Shown: piece after piece, positions 55,556-64,000 of the stretch
Position numbering within the stretch: position 1 is the stretch's first letter
How the letters are laid out: each line of letters opens with the position of its first letter
Assembly: GCF_032399705.1 (NCBI RefSeq)
Contig: NZ_CP135922.1
Location: 5,332,001-5,396,000 of the forward strand
From: Paenibacillus sp. BIC5C1
GTDB lineage: Bacteria > Bacillota > Bacilli > Paenibacillales > Paenibacillaceae
DNA: 64,000 nt
Reading direction: 5' to 3'
Position numbers and translations under genes: made by a program
Notes under the pieces: generated by a model
What the model was told of the DNA's origin: nothing
Databases searched by the model: none
The model's input: only the letters and a program-made list of their open reading frames with translations

Positions 55556-58500
55556 TTAAGCCTCCTTTTCACCTTTTGAAGTTGCAAAGTTTAGCTGCAG
55601 AAGGCCTCGTACATCCTCCGGATTCAGAGGGATTTCTCCCAAGATCAGATAGGTCGGCTCTGTCCAGGCCGTTTCCCCATTCGACAGTGTCAGATGATGA
55701 TTCACATTAAGACCCGTCACCTGGTTGTTGGCAAATGCCCAAGCACTCTGATTCGGGTAACGGTTCACCGCATGCAGCATATTTTTACGCGAAACCGATC
55801 CTACTCGCAAAAGATTTTCGAGTGGCAGGCCAACATCCACCTTGCCTAGAGGGAATCGATCTTTACCTGGTTGCTCTATCCAACCTTCCGTAAACACAGG
55901 TGAAGGCTGAATAAAACGCTCCTCTGCAAGAGAGTAATTTGTCAGCAGCAGGCCGCTTTCGTTTGTCATTTCAATCAACGTACAGAGCACGGGAACGCCT
56001 GGCAGCATCAGATAGTGCTGATTAATAGTTATACCCCGATTGGCTTCATGTTTTTCAATTCGGGTGGTCAGCTTGATTCCCTTCCAGACGTTGCCGGATT
56101 GATCCTTGTGCTCTGTCCATGAAGCGTTTCTCTGTTCCGCTTGGCGGCTGAAGCCGTTCATGCCCGGAATGCCCACACCCAGTCCGCCGTACCACGGATT
56201 CCACCACGAACGTGGTGCTGGTTCAGGATACGAGCTATCCAGCCATTCTTCCCCCAGATATTTCAGAGAGTGTACAACGCTTCCGAAGTTCGGAGCCACA
56301 GCAATAGATAATACACCATTGTTCACGGTATACAAAGTCCCCGTTGGACCTTCTTCGCTCACACGCTCAACATCTGTTCCGTTCTGAGGAAACCAGAGGG
56401 CTGTTCGCTCCTGAATTCGATCCTCCCCACGGTATACCCCACGGACCTTCCATCCACCTTTGTGCGCTTCATGAAGATTCGTTTTCTCAGGGATGAACTC
56501 CACCTTTGCCATATCCAACTGCTGTTCCGAATTGAATTCCGTAGTCGTTGCCAAGTACTCCGGTTCGCCACCCTGCTGAACATATAGTTCCAGCTTGCCA
56601 GCGAGCGAAACCAGCTTACGTTCGGTCAACTCCACCTTTAGCGCTTCCGGAGTAAATGGATCACCACCACTCAGTGTCAAATCAAGGTGACTATCCAGGA
56701 ACGGGATAATCGGATTATGCTGCTTCCGGGCAAACGCACGGAAATCCGACCATTTGGCAAAGGTGTTTAGGGCAAACACGGTTTCCTTGGTTCGTCCCAC
56801 AGCCCCTGCCTCCAGGCGTCCGATCTCATGCTGCAATCCGAGCGTGTATTCCGGCCGAATCAGCTTGAGGGAAGGATCCCAATAGATGCCGCACGCACCA
56901 TACTCCTCCTTGCAGAACAGCCAGTTCTCCGTAATCTGTGCACTATCCCAGTGGTTCGGATCACCTGCATAATCATCACTCATATCTACGAATCGGCCCT
57001 GATAAGGAAGGATTAATCCGTTTCCGTAAAATCCAAAATTGTTCATGAGGAATATATCCTCTTCCCATGCTGTGCCTCGTGTATTTTCAATCTCATGATG
57101 GAATTCGGCAATTCCGTTTGAAGACAGCTTGACGACAGACTTGATGTGTAAGCCAGGGAAATCCTCCGAGTCATAAACGGCCTCGAAAATCTGCCGCTCT
57201 CCCTCCGGATAGATGTTTACTTCTCTGGCTTGTTTCTTGGACAGCTCTTCTGCGTACGGCTTGCCCAGCTTCGGATAGGTCCACCAGAATGAGTGCCGTG
57301 ACCCAGGGTATTCAATCCACATAATATTATCCTGCTTGTTCATATGGAGAGAGAATGCGCCGTTTACAGCTATCCACTGGTCTCCGTTCTCCCCGCCATA
57401 ACGTCCTTCTGTCCCCTTCATTAACACAGACAGCTTGGTTGTATAAGTAACCGCCTGTCTATCCGTCGGAACAGCCGTTACCATTACTTCTCGCGAATAG
57501 AGACCATACGAACGCAAAGTGAAGGCTACGGGTACAGATGCTTTGCCTTTTGCAGGGACCGTAAAGCTCACCGAACGTTCTGCCCACTCCAGGAATTCTT
57601 CTTCTGGCAAGTCAAAAGTGAACACTGCTTCGGAATCAAAATTATTCTCCACGTTCAGGTATAGCTCAGCAGGAATGCCTGTATAGAGCTCTTTTACGGG
57701 CAACGCCGTGTCGATCTTGGCCGGAAATTTCGGGGCAACACCCATACGAAACTCGGCTTTTCTGCCACCGATCAGCCATGTGCTCGCGACAACGGGATGG
57801 GTCTTATTCTGACTTTGCTCCTCCTGAACCGGATCAAGGTAGAATTCGCCCTCCACGATTACCGTTTCTCCCGGAGCAACCGCTCTTGCATCGTCCAGGG
57901 CAAAACGGATATTTTTGTTGTCCTGGCCCTTGATCTCGAACTTCAGCTCGGATGCTGAGCGGTTCGTGATCCGGTAGCGAACCTTGTATGCGGAACCAAA
58001 TACGAGGTCATGATCGTCGATCTCTGTGGAAATTTCGTAATCCGGTGTTTCAAGAGCTGTCAGCCCGCGACCAGACTTCTCGAATTCGGCTCGCAAGGAG
58101 ATATCTCCCTTTTGCCAGGAATAATCAAAGAAATCGAAACCACGCTCCCGACGGCCATCCGGTTCAATGACGAGTTCGCGAGTGCTGTCTGCGTACCAGT
58201 CCAGCTCCTCAAAATAGGGAGCAAGTGCTTCCGTCTGCAAAATGGTCGGGATGAAGTTCATCAGATGCACATTATCATCCTTTTTCTCCCAGAAGAACCC
58301 GCATTTTTTGTACATTGGTACAGCCTTGGTGTTACCTGCCCACGTGAACAGATCCAGGCGTGGCCATCCCGCTTCCACGGTCTTGCGAACAGCGTTCAGA
58401 ATCAGATTGCGTCCGACTTTGTAGCCGTGATAATCGGGGCGCACATTCAACAGCGGTACATACAGGGCATTCTCGTCATAGCGGTAGTGGGCAAAACTAC

Positions 58501-58711
58501 AGAAGCCAACAACCTCTTTCTCATGAACGGCAAGAAATACATGAAGATTGGACGAATTCTCCATCTCCCGGCGAACGGTATCCTCTGTTCTCTGGTTGGT
58601 TCCACCTCCCCAACTTTCATTGCTGCGGTTCCACATATCAGCGACTGCGGCAGCGTAGGAGGGATCGTATTCGATAATGCGGATTTGTTCCATAATCGAA
58701 GTTACTGTCAT
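55556..58711 (-). CDS. GNAT acetyltransferase fused to a large beta-rich region
   Basis: A 1051-residue protein without signal peptide. Residues ~8-160 are a GNAT domain with acetyl-CoA motif LLNVRPDYHGYKVGRNLI and a later AVPMYKKCGFFWEKKDDN. Residues ~190-450 look like two or three immunoglobulin-like domains (GSAYKVRYRITNRSASELKF; PAKGKASVPVAFTLRSYGLY). Residues ~460-1040 resemble a galactose-mutarotase-like or large beta-sandwich fold rich in Trp and Tyr. I know of no characterised protein with this layout. AAGGAG lies eight bases before the ATG. It is followed immediately by an amidohydrolase gene. Confidence 0.75.
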   Translation of the reverse strand: MTVTSIMEQIRIIEYDPSYAAAVADMWNRSNESWGGGTNQRTEDTVRREMENSSNLHVFLAVHEKEVVGFCSFAHYRYDENALYVPLLNVRPDYHGYKVGRNLILNAVRKTVEAGWPRLDLFTWAGNTKAVPMYKKCGFFWEKKDDNVHLMNFIPTILQTEALAPYFEELDWYADSTRELVIEPDGRRERGFDFFDYSWQKGDISLRAEFEKSGRGLTALETPDYEISTEIDDHDLVFGSAYKVRYRITNRSASELKFEIKGQDNKNIRFALDDARAVAPGETVIVEGEFYLDPVQEEQSQNKTHPVVASTWLIGGRKAEFRMGVAPKFPAKIDTALPVKELYTGIPAELYLNVENNFDSEAVFTFDLPEEEFLEWAERSVSFTVPAKGKASVPVAFTLRSYGLYSREVMVTAVPTDRQAVTYTTKLSVLMKGTEGRYGGENGDQWIAVNGAFSLHMNKQDNIMWIEYPGSRHSFWWTYPKLGKPYAEELSKKQAREVNIYPEGERQIFEAVYDSEDFPGLHIKSVVKLSSNGIAEFHHEIENTRGTAWEEDIFLMNNFGFYGNGLILPYQGRFVDMSDDYAGDPNHWDSAQITENWLFCKEEYGACGIYWDPSLKLIRPEYTLGLQHEIGRLEAGAVGRTKETVFALNTFAKWSDFRAFARKQHNPIIPFLDSHLDLTLSGGDPFTPEALKVELTERKLVSLAGKLELYVQQGGEPEYLATTTEFNSEQQLDMAKVEFIPEKTNLHEAHKGGWKVRGVYRGEDRIQERTALWFPQNGTDVERVSEEGPTGTLYTVNNGVLSIAVAPNFGSVVHSLKYLGEEWLDSSYPEPAPRSWWNPWYGGLGVGIPGMNGFSRQAEQRNASWTEHKDQSGNVWKGIKLTTRIEKHEANRGITINQHYLMLPGVPVLCTLIEMTNESGLLLTNYSLAEERFIQPSPVFTEGWIEQPGKDRFPLGKVDVGLPLENLLRVGSVSRKNMLHAVNRYPNQSAWAFANNQVTGLNVNHHLTLSNGETAWTEPTYLILGEIPLNPEDVRGLLQLNFATSKGEKEA

Positions 58712-58950
58712 ATTTGGATCTCCTTATCTTTATCTATAGGATGGTCTTCGTGATCATTCGATATGGCCTTTGCCCGATAGCCGCAGAGATAATACAGGCC
58801 ATGTTTGAAGAAGCTAGCGATAGTCTTATCATACTATAAATGGAAACATTTTCAGAGGATTAAAATCTTTCTTTTCAACTTATAGATGCCTTTCGAATGC
58901 TCTTGTTCGGAGTGTCAGTGATGGACGAATAAATTTAGGTATGAAAGAAA

Positions 58951-58981
58951 AAATCCACGTCTCTGAGTTAGACGTGGATTT
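58951..58981 (-). terminator. Terminator of the mazEF pair
   Basis: AAATCCACGTC/GACGTGGATTT, an 11-bp stem with TTTTTTC on the minus strand. Confidence 0.8.
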
Positions 58982-59009
58982 AGGTATACGAACAGCTAAT
59001 AATCTTCAA

Positions 59010-59345
59010 TTATGCCAATATAGAACGGACATTGCGTAGAACTGATTTCATAAATTCAGAGGTTGGTTCGGCATGCCCCGCAATTTGGATACGTCGTTGC
59101 CGCACATCAAGACTCTTCAACTGATCCGTCAAAACAACACCTGAAAATGGCAGGTCTTCTGGTAGTGTAACTTCAAAAGGATAATCCTTGGCTTGGCTCG
59201 TTATGGGACATACAACGGCAAAACCCGTTATTTCATTGAATTCAAGTTCCGATAGAACAATAGCCGGTCGTCTCCCGGCTTGCTCATGACCCACTTGAGG
59301 ATCAAAGTCAAGCCATATCAGATCGCCTCGCTTGGGAATAATCAA
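59010..59345 (-). CDS. mazF: MazF/PemK-type mRNA endoribonuclease toxin
   Basis: A 111-residue toxin with GDLIWLDFDPQVGHEQAGRRPAIVLS, the conserved MazF start including the catalytic-site Arg, and later VCPITSQ and GVVLTDQLKSLDVRQRR. Members cut single-stranded mRNA. Its start overlaps the antitoxin stop by four bases. Normal length and intact motifs suggest it is functional. Confidence 0.9.
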   Translation of the reverse strand: MIIPKRGDLIWLDFDPQVGHEQAGRRPAIVLSELEFNEITGFAVVCPITSQAKDYPFEVTLPEDLPFSGVVLTDQLKSLDVRQRRIQIAGHAEPTSEFMKSVLRNVRSILA

Positions 59346-59608
59346 AGTAACTCGTTCCCTTCAGTGCCAAAGTCTATTTCTTCATGTCTTGTATCCTGTT
59401 TCACTTTAGAGAGCAAAGTCTTTAGATGGTTACGTAGTTCCTCATTGGACTCTACAGGCTTGGTTTTTGGACGCAACAACAATTCATTATCTTCTGTCAC
59501 CAAAATCTCAATTTCCGAGCCTTCTTCCAGATTAAGACGCTTAAGCAATTGGTTAGGAATGCGAATTGCACTGCTATTTCCCCATTTGCTAAGTGTGGCT
59601 GTAGTCAT
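59342..59608 (-). CDS. mazE: MazE/AbrB-type antitoxin
   Basis: An ~88-residue antitoxin. The N-terminal SpoVT/AbrB DNA-binding domain reads TATLSKWGNSSAIRIPNQLLKRLNL; the acidic, flexible C-terminal half would neutralise MazF. The ATG at 59608 follows AAAGGCG; the upstream in-frame ATG at 59644 lacks a site. Overlaps the toxin gene by four bases. Autoregulation is usual for the family. Confidence 0.88.
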   Translation of the reverse strand: MTTATLSKWGNSSAIRIPNQLLKRLNLEEGSEIEILVTEDNELLLRPKTKPVESNEELRNHLKTLLSKVKQDTRHEEIDFGTEGNELL

Positions 59609-59780
59609 GGCAATCCCACGCCTTTCGTTTGATTGATGCTCCAATTATACCTCACCTCTCTACAGTTGTATATCCATATGATATACATAAAACAATAAAA
59701 GGATACATTGCTTTCTACCGTAAAATAATGATTGTAAAGCCTATGATTACCTATAGATATACCATTGATATAAAGCAAAA

Positions 59781-59825
59781 TGATCTAGGAACCCTCGTTT
59801 GGTCTAAACGAGGGTTCCTAGATCA
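59781..59825. repeat. 20-bp perfect inverted repeat
   Basis: TGATCTAGGAACCCTCGTTT pairs perfectly with 59806-59825 around the 5-base loop GGTCT. The flanking T tract is weak (ATTTTGC on the minus strand; none on the plus), so it may not be a simple terminator. Confidence 0.6.
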
Positions 59826-59947
59826 TCCCCAACAAAAAAAACAGCTGTAAGCCTTAGATGAAAAAATAAAGTCCAGACTGCCTCTGTTTTATGGAGCTAT
59901 CGTTCCAACGTAGTGCGCTCAGGTACGCCTGATAACACTACAAACAA

Positions 59948-59990
59948 AAAATGGCTCTTATCCGCCTTATCGGACGGAAAGAGCCATTTT
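59948..59990 (-). terminator. Terminator of rarD
   Basis: AAAATGGCTCTT/AAGAGCCATTTT with an inner CCG/CGG pair; TTTTTTG follows on the minus strand, 25 bases after the gene. Confidence 0.75.
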
Positions 59991-60014
59991 GATGATACCG
60001 GGGTACTGTGGCCA

Positions 60015-60899
60015 TCAACTCGCCTTCGCGAGTTTCGCGCCGCGAATCGATGCTGTAGCGTATACGACGAGCGCTGTCCAGATGAGAGCAAAGCCTACGA
60101 GTAGAACCGGCGAAACCGATTCCTTGAATACGAATATGCTCAGCAAAAGCATGATCGTCGGCCCGATGTATTGAACGAAGCCGAGCGTTGACAGCGACAT
60201 CCGGGCGGCTGCTCGCGCAAAAAAGAGCAGCGGTAGCGCCGTGACCACGCCGGAAAGAAGCAATTCAATGAACGTCGGTGCAGGCAGCGTCCATGCCGTC
60301 GTTTTCCCCACGACGGCCAAATAGATCCAGTAGCCGAGCGCGACAGGCAGGACTACAGCCGTCTCCGAGAATAAACCTATAGAAGCGTCTTGCTTGATCT
60401 TCTTCTTCGCCAGGCCGTACAAACCAAATGACGCAGCCAGCGAGATCGCAACCCACGGAAACCGTCCATAGTCAATCGCGATGATAAGCACCGCTGCGCC
60501 AGCGATGGCAATTGCAAGCCATTGGCCGCGGTTTGGCTTCTCACGAAGGAAGGCGACCGCTAACAGCACGTTCAGCAACGGATTCAAATAATAGCCAAGG
60601 CTTGTCTCTACGACATGGCCGTTGTTGACCGCCCAGATGAAGATGAGCCAATTAACCGCGATCAGCATTCCGCTGGCGGTGAGCGACAGCAGGAGCGAGC
60701 GGTTAGTTGCAATCCGCTTTATATCACCCCAGCGACGCTGGGCGGCGACCAGAATACCCATAAAAACAAACGACCATACAACCCGATGCGACAAAATCTC
60801 ACCTGCCGGAACTTCGCTAAACAACTTCCAATAAAGCGGGAGAACCCCCCACATGATATACGCAATAATAGCGTTGACTAACCCGTTATTCATAATCAT
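60015..60899 (-). CDS. rarD: RarD family EamA transporter
   Basis: A ~294-residue membrane protein with ten hydrophobic segments (two five-helix EamA repeats). YIMWGVLPLYWKLFSEVPAGEILSHRVVWS is typical of RarD, and FVQYIGPTIMLLLSIFVFKE of the second repeat. RarD substrates are not established. The ATG at 60899 has AGAGGGGA upstream. Confidence 0.9.
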   Translation of the reverse strand: MIMNNGLVNAIIAYIMWGVLPLYWKLFSEVPAGEILSHRVVWSFVFMGILVAAQRRWGDIKRIATNRSLLLSLTASGMLIAVNWLIFIWAVNNGHVVETSLGYYLNPLLNVLLAVAFLREKPNRGQWLAIAIAGAAVLIIAIDYGRFPWVAISLAASFGLYGLAKKKIKQDASIGLFSETAVVLPVALGYWIYLAVVGKTTAWTLPAPTFIELLLSGVVTALPLLFFARAAARMSLSTLGFVQYIGPTIMLLLSIFVFKESVSPVLLVGFALIWTALVVYATASIRGAKLAKAS

Positions 60900-60997
60900 T
60901 TTTCCCCTCTTCTTGCTCTGATGTCTCAACGGATTATACGTCTTGAACCTCTTTCAAGTAAAGGAAAATAATGAACGGTCCGATAACTGTTATGGTA

Positions 60998-61786
60998 TTA
61001 AAGATCAGCTACAGGCACATGTCCGGTCATCCAGTTCAGTTCGCTATCCAGCATAAATCGAATATGCCATCCTTTCTCTGACTGAGGCCATTGATGAAAT
61101 TGTGTGACACACTCATATAAAACTTCGACGCTTTCCTTCGATTTATCTTTAAGTACGTTATTTATGATTACATGAAGATCATTGGGTTTGTTATTGACGC
61201 CTTCCAGCACTTTCATAAACCATTTATGATAAGGATAGACAACTTCGTTATAGGCCAAAATGAGCCGCCCCGCAAATAAAACGAAATTAGTCGCTGAAAA
61301 TTCAATTACATAAGGCTCTTTCTTTTTTAACCCTTCATAGAACATCCATCTCCAGCCTTCAAATTGCGCATGAAACTTTTCCATCGTTTCGTTTTTCCGC
61401 TCAATCGGATAGCGTGATGCCGCTTGTACCAACTCTTCTAAGCCGATTATTTCACTATAACTCACTATTGCATCCTTGAAGGCAAAGCGAGCTGGTTCAC
61501 TGCCAGATTCGGCTACTTTTTTAATGTACGAAATCGAGGTGTATTTTCCATCCACGTAGCCGCCATCATAAGGTGTTGACTCCGTTTCATGGTAATGAAT
61601 ATCCCCGCTTTCTAATAACGAACGATAATGCTCATCCGACACGACCAACATAAGGTCTATATCCGAATCTTCTTTTGCAAAACCATGCGCAACGGACCCG
61701 CCTACAATGACAGCCAAGATTTCTTCCTTAACCTTGAGTTTGTCGGTAATCGTTTGAATAGCCGTTTGGTGATGTGGATACATCAT
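60998..61786 (-). CDS. Nucleotidyltransferase domain protein
   Basis: A 262-residue enzyme with the pol-beta nucleotidyltransferase signature VGGSVAHGFAKEDSDIDLMLV (two Asp metal ligands) and a helical C-terminal half of about 150 residues. It resembles streptomycin/lincosamide-type adenylyltransferases in plan, but the substrate is unknown and antibiotic resistance is not implied. Confidence 0.8.
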   Translation of the reverse strand: MMYPHHQTAIQTITDKLKVKEEILAVIVGGSVAHGFAKEDSDIDLMLVVSDEHYRSLLESGDIHYHETESTPYDGGYVDGKYTSISYIKKVAESGSEPARFAFKDAIVSYSEIIGLEELVQAASRYPIERKNETMEKFHAQFEGWRWMFYEGLKKKEPYVIEFSATNFVLFAGRLILAYNEVVYPYHKWFMKVLEGVNNKPNDLHVIINNVLKDKSKESVEVLYECVTQFHQWPQSEKGWHIRFMLDSELNWMTGHVPVADL

Positions 61787-61808
61787 GAATAGCCCCTTTA
61801 ACGTGAAA

Positions 61809-62408
61809 TTATGGTTGCACCTTCCGATTTTTATAATAGTACGTTTTGTCTTCTTCCGTAATTAGTCGCAGAACTTTGCAGGGATTGCCTACTGCAACCA
61901 CGTTTGGCGGAATATCCTTCGTGACGATGCTGCCTGCGCCTATTACACTATTCTTTCCTATCGTTACACCCGGATTAATGACTGCACCGCTACCAATCCA
62001 CACATTATCTTCAATAACAACGGGAAATGCATACATTTGCCCTGTTGCACGCAACTCTGCATCGACGGGATGTCCGGTCGTAGATATCGTAACATTAGGG
62101 GCGAATAAGACTCCATTGCCAATCGTAACCGTTGTGTCATCCACGATTGTAAGATTGAAATTTACATAGACATTATCACCAATAAACGTGTTAGAGCCAT
62201 AGGCAAAGTGAATGGGTGGTTCAATCCAGCAATTTATGCCCAAGCTTCCAAAAAGTTGCTTAGCCAATGCTTCACGTTTGGCCACCTCGGACGGTCTCGT
62301 TTGGTTAAAGTCGTATACCAGTTCTTTTCCCTTAAGCCGTTCCTCCGGCAAGCCTTCTCCCATGTCTGTAAACAACAATCCATTTTTTATATTTTCACGC
62401 TGTGTCAT
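61809..62408 (-). CDS. Maltose/galactoside O-acetyltransferase-like hexapeptide protein
   Basis: A 199-residue left-handed beta-helix acetyltransferase. The N-terminal helix region is followed by hexapeptide repeats ([32 protein letters not shown], abbreviated: [11 protein letters not shown]), then [12 protein letters not shown] with the catalytic His and [15 protein letters not shown]. It transfers acetyl from acetyl-CoA to sugars. It lies 22 bases upstream of the nucleotidyltransferase gene, possibly co-transcribed. Confidence 0.88.
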   Translation of the reverse strand: MTQRENIKNGLLFTDMGEGLPEERLKGKELVYDFNQTRPSEVAKREALAKQLFGSLGINCWIEPPIHFAYGSNTFIGDNVYVNFNLTIVDDTTVTIGNGVLFAPNVTISTTGHPVDAELRATGQMYAFPVVIEDNVWIGSGAVINPGVTIGKNSVIGAGSIVTKDIPPNVVAVGNPCKVLRLITEEDKTYYYKNRKVQP

Positions 62409-62472
62409 TTTTTCACGTTCCTTTCTACATATTTGTATTTTTCAAATGGAACTTCAAAAGTTGATTTACATA

Positions 62473-62916
62473 TTAGTCAAACTTAATAGCCTTATCAAAG
62501 CAGTATGAATCTTTATCATAACCATTATGCTCATAAAAAGCATGGGCTTCAGCTCGCTTGAATCCGCTGCATAAAATAATACTAGATATTCCGAATTCTT
62601 TAGCATAATTTTCAGTGTGTCTTAATAGTTTGGTACCGACCCCACGATGCTGAAATTCCTTTTTAACGGCCAGAGCTTGTATATGTAAATAACCAATCGG
62701 AACCCCTATGGATAATGCCTGAACTATAGTTACAAAACCAACCACATCATTTTCAAATAATGCAACAAATGTTTTGTAATCCCCGGCCGCATTCATTTTT
62801 TCTGTAGTAGCTCGAAAATTTTCCTCATTAACAGTGCGAATCTCAAGCACATCGTTCCATAAAAAAACAACTTCAGTATAATCATTCGCTGCAATTTCTC
62901 GTATCTTAATTTCCAT
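62473..62916 (-). CDS. GNAT family N-acetyltransferase
   Basis: A 147-residue acetyltransferase with AVKKEFQHRGVGTKLLRHTENYA, the acetyl-CoA pyrophosphate loop (Q/R-x-x-G-x-G/A), and EAHAFYEHNGY near the end. Substrate unknown. Confidence 0.88.
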   Translation of the reverse strand: MEIKIREIAANDYTEVVFLWNDVLEIRTVNEENFRATTEKMNAAGDYKTFVALFENDVVGFVTIVQALSIGVPIGYLHIQALAVKKEFQHRGVGTKLLRHTENYAKEFGISSIILCSGFKRAEAHAFYEHNGYDKDSYCFDKAIKFD

Positions 62917-62981
62917 GCCTATTCTCCCTTAATAGAAATGTTCATTAGAGCATTCGATAATTGATGAAGCAATCCTGCCCG

Positions 62982-63213
62982 TTAGAGCCTCGCGAACGTG
63001 ATGTAATCGATTCGGACAGGCTCTGCCGATTCGATCCGAAGTGCCCGATTGATCTGTCCCCGGTGATATTGCCCATGTAAGAGAACCTGCAACAGGATGT
63101 CCGGAAGGGAACCCCGTTTTGATTCGCGTAGTCGATCATTTCGTCCAACTTAGATTCCTCAAGCCCTTCGATATAGACGTGATATTGCTCAGCGTTGTCT
63201 TCGAACATCTTCC
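62982..63213 (-). pseudogene. dinB-family C-terminal fragment with frameshift
   Basis: Two frames together read as the end of a DinB-like protein. One gives LDEMIDYANQNGVPF, and a different frame then continues with ILLQVLLHGQYHRGQINRAL to FARL-stop at 62982. The HGQYHRGQ motif with its metal-binding His is clear. The switch near 63110 implies a small deletion, and the N-terminal half is missing because the kinase-like gene ends at 63219. DinB-family enzymes are thiol-dependent metal hydrolases or transferases. Confidence 0.75.
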
Positions 63214-63218
63214 GGATC

Positions 63219-63839
63219 TTAACGTAAATCCGTAAGGACTTGTCTCGCATAAGCATCCCAGTCTGCTTCATCTGTGTTAATCTCTAAAGTTGGAATCAAT
63301 GATTGTTTCGTAGCCATTCGAAGATTTTCTTGATTATCTAAAAACGTTTCACATACTTGGGGAGTAGTAGAATTTCCCATCACATATGACTTCCAAGCTT
63401 CACCGCGACTTTCAATATACCTTGGCTCAACTGCATCCGGGGTCAAGGTTAAGAGTACACAATGTGCATTCATCATGAATAGACGTTTCTCAAGCAACTC
63501 AATCTCAGGAGAGGCTTTAAATGCGGCTCTATGATTTACATGAAACCTCTCTAAAAGAAAAAATATACCTTTGGATGGTTTGGAATGACCCAGAGAGTTA
63601 ATCCAATCGTATTGTTGTTCAAGATAATCAACATGTCGACTTAGAAGTGAAATATGTTCATCCTTATCCATGGATCTTAAAACACCTTGGTATGAATGCA
63701 ATACTTGTGAATAGTGTTCACTTACTGCAACTATAGTTTTTTCACTATTCGGTGTTTGACTATGTAATCTCTTTATAGCAGAAAATAATGATGTTTTTCC
63801 TACAGTAGACATCCCTTCGATAACTACACCCCGAATCAT
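63219..63839 (-). CDS. P-loop kinase-like protein
   Basis: A 206-residue protein beginning with a Walker A motif, GMSTVGKTS (residues 9-17), as in thymidylate kinase-like enzymes. FLLERFHVNHRA in the middle could be the substrate or DRY-like region, and SRGEAW the lid. Its substrate is unknown. It abuts the dinB fragment, so its final residues may have been affected by the event that truncated that gene. AGGAGGAG precedes the ATG. Confidence 0.7.
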   Translation of the reverse strand: MIRGVVIEGMSTVGKTSLFSAIKRLHSQTPNSEKTIVAVSEHYSQVLHSYQGVLRSMDKDEHISLLSRHVDYLEQQYDWINSLGHSKPSKGIFFLLERFHVNHRAAFKASPEIELLEKRLFMMNAHCVLLTLTPDAVEPRYIESRGEAWKSYVMGNSTTPQVCETFLDNQENLRMATKQSLIPTLEINTDEADWDAYARQVLTDLR

Positions 63840-63894
63840 CTTCCTACTCCTCCTAAGCTTCGTAGTATTCTGCCCTTTAGTATACTTAGTGCCG

Positions 63895-63918
63895 TGAACT
63901 AACCTGCCCGTTAGTTCA
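63895..63918. repeat. 9-bp inverted repeat upstream of the kinase-like gene
   Basis: TGAACTAAC/GTTAGTTCA with a 6-base loop. No T tract, so an operator or RNA hairpin is as likely as a terminator. The rest of 63840-64000 has no gene. Confidence 0.4.
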
Positions 63919-64000
63919 ATGATTTATTAGTTACATCATTCGGAATTGAATCATCATTATAACGATAAGAGAAGAAATGCAGCTTAGTATTGCAATCAGA

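Noticed and set aside
58010..58753. 247-codon plus-strand frame opposite the GNAT-fusion gene
   Set aside because: Antisense shadow of the GNAT domain region; composition is not protein-like and no start signal is seen.
59010..59608. Defence island around mazEF
   Set aside because: No restriction, CRISPR, Abi or other defence genes lie next to it; the toxin-antitoxin pair stands alone.

Overview
The window looks like chromosomal DNA of a Paenibacillus-type Firmicute, inferred from gene content and moderate G+C. Indicators are strong AGGAGG-type ribosome sites, an S-layer-homology protein, a btr/feu-type siderophore locus, a CcpA-like cre site, a LexA/DinR-type SOS box and many secreted glycoside hydrolases. 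I saw no rRNA, tRNA, CRISPR array, prophage or intact transposon. All similarity statements come from motifs read by eye; no database search was run.

Region 1 (1-15200): the 3' end of a solute-binding-protein-like gene; a small LexA-box gene; an ankyrin lipoprotein, an S-layer protein and a two-component pair on the minus strand; then single metabolic genes (cyclase, DJ-1/PfpI, acetyltransferase, quinone reductase, PhzF, hydrolase) and a K+/H+ antiporter operon (GreA-like, KhtT-like, KhtU-like) with a short leader peptide and a terminator-like hairpin.

Region 2 (15500-29300): glutamate dehydrogenase, FMN reductase, a pentapeptide-repeat protein, diaminopimelate dehydrogenase, a hydrolase with a coupled small membrane peptide, exonuclease III, then a catecholate-siderophore locus. 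That locus has an AraC/binding-protein regulator, a binding lipoprotein, two permeases and two esterases, with two Fur-like boxes and no ATPase gene.

Region 3 (29400-36600): a minus-strand operon of an argininosuccinate-lyase-like enzyme, an amidohydrolase, a sugar-type binding lipoprotein and two permeases, divergent from a monomeric sarcosine oxidase-like flavoenzyme. It looks like a catabolic module whose substrate I cannot name.

Region 4 (36600-49300): a polysaccharide locus. A LacI regulator, a binding lipoprotein, two permeases, a membrane-anchored GH30, an intracellular GH35, a secreted GH43-AbfB enzyme and a secreted GH30-ricin enzyme fit stepwise use of arabinogalactan-like glycans. 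Four copies of a 14-bp palindrome sit at the LacI and transporter promoters, and a cre-like site lies before the GH43 gene.

Region 5 (49500-64000): a HesB-like protein, a chemoreceptor, a lipoprotein, a phosphotransferase, a two-gene operon of a GNAT domain fused to about 850 residues of unknown function plus an amidohydrolase, a mazEF-type toxin-antitoxin pair, RarD, a nucleotidyltransferase, a hexapeptide acetyltransferase, GNAT, a broken dinB relic and a P-loop kinase-like gene.
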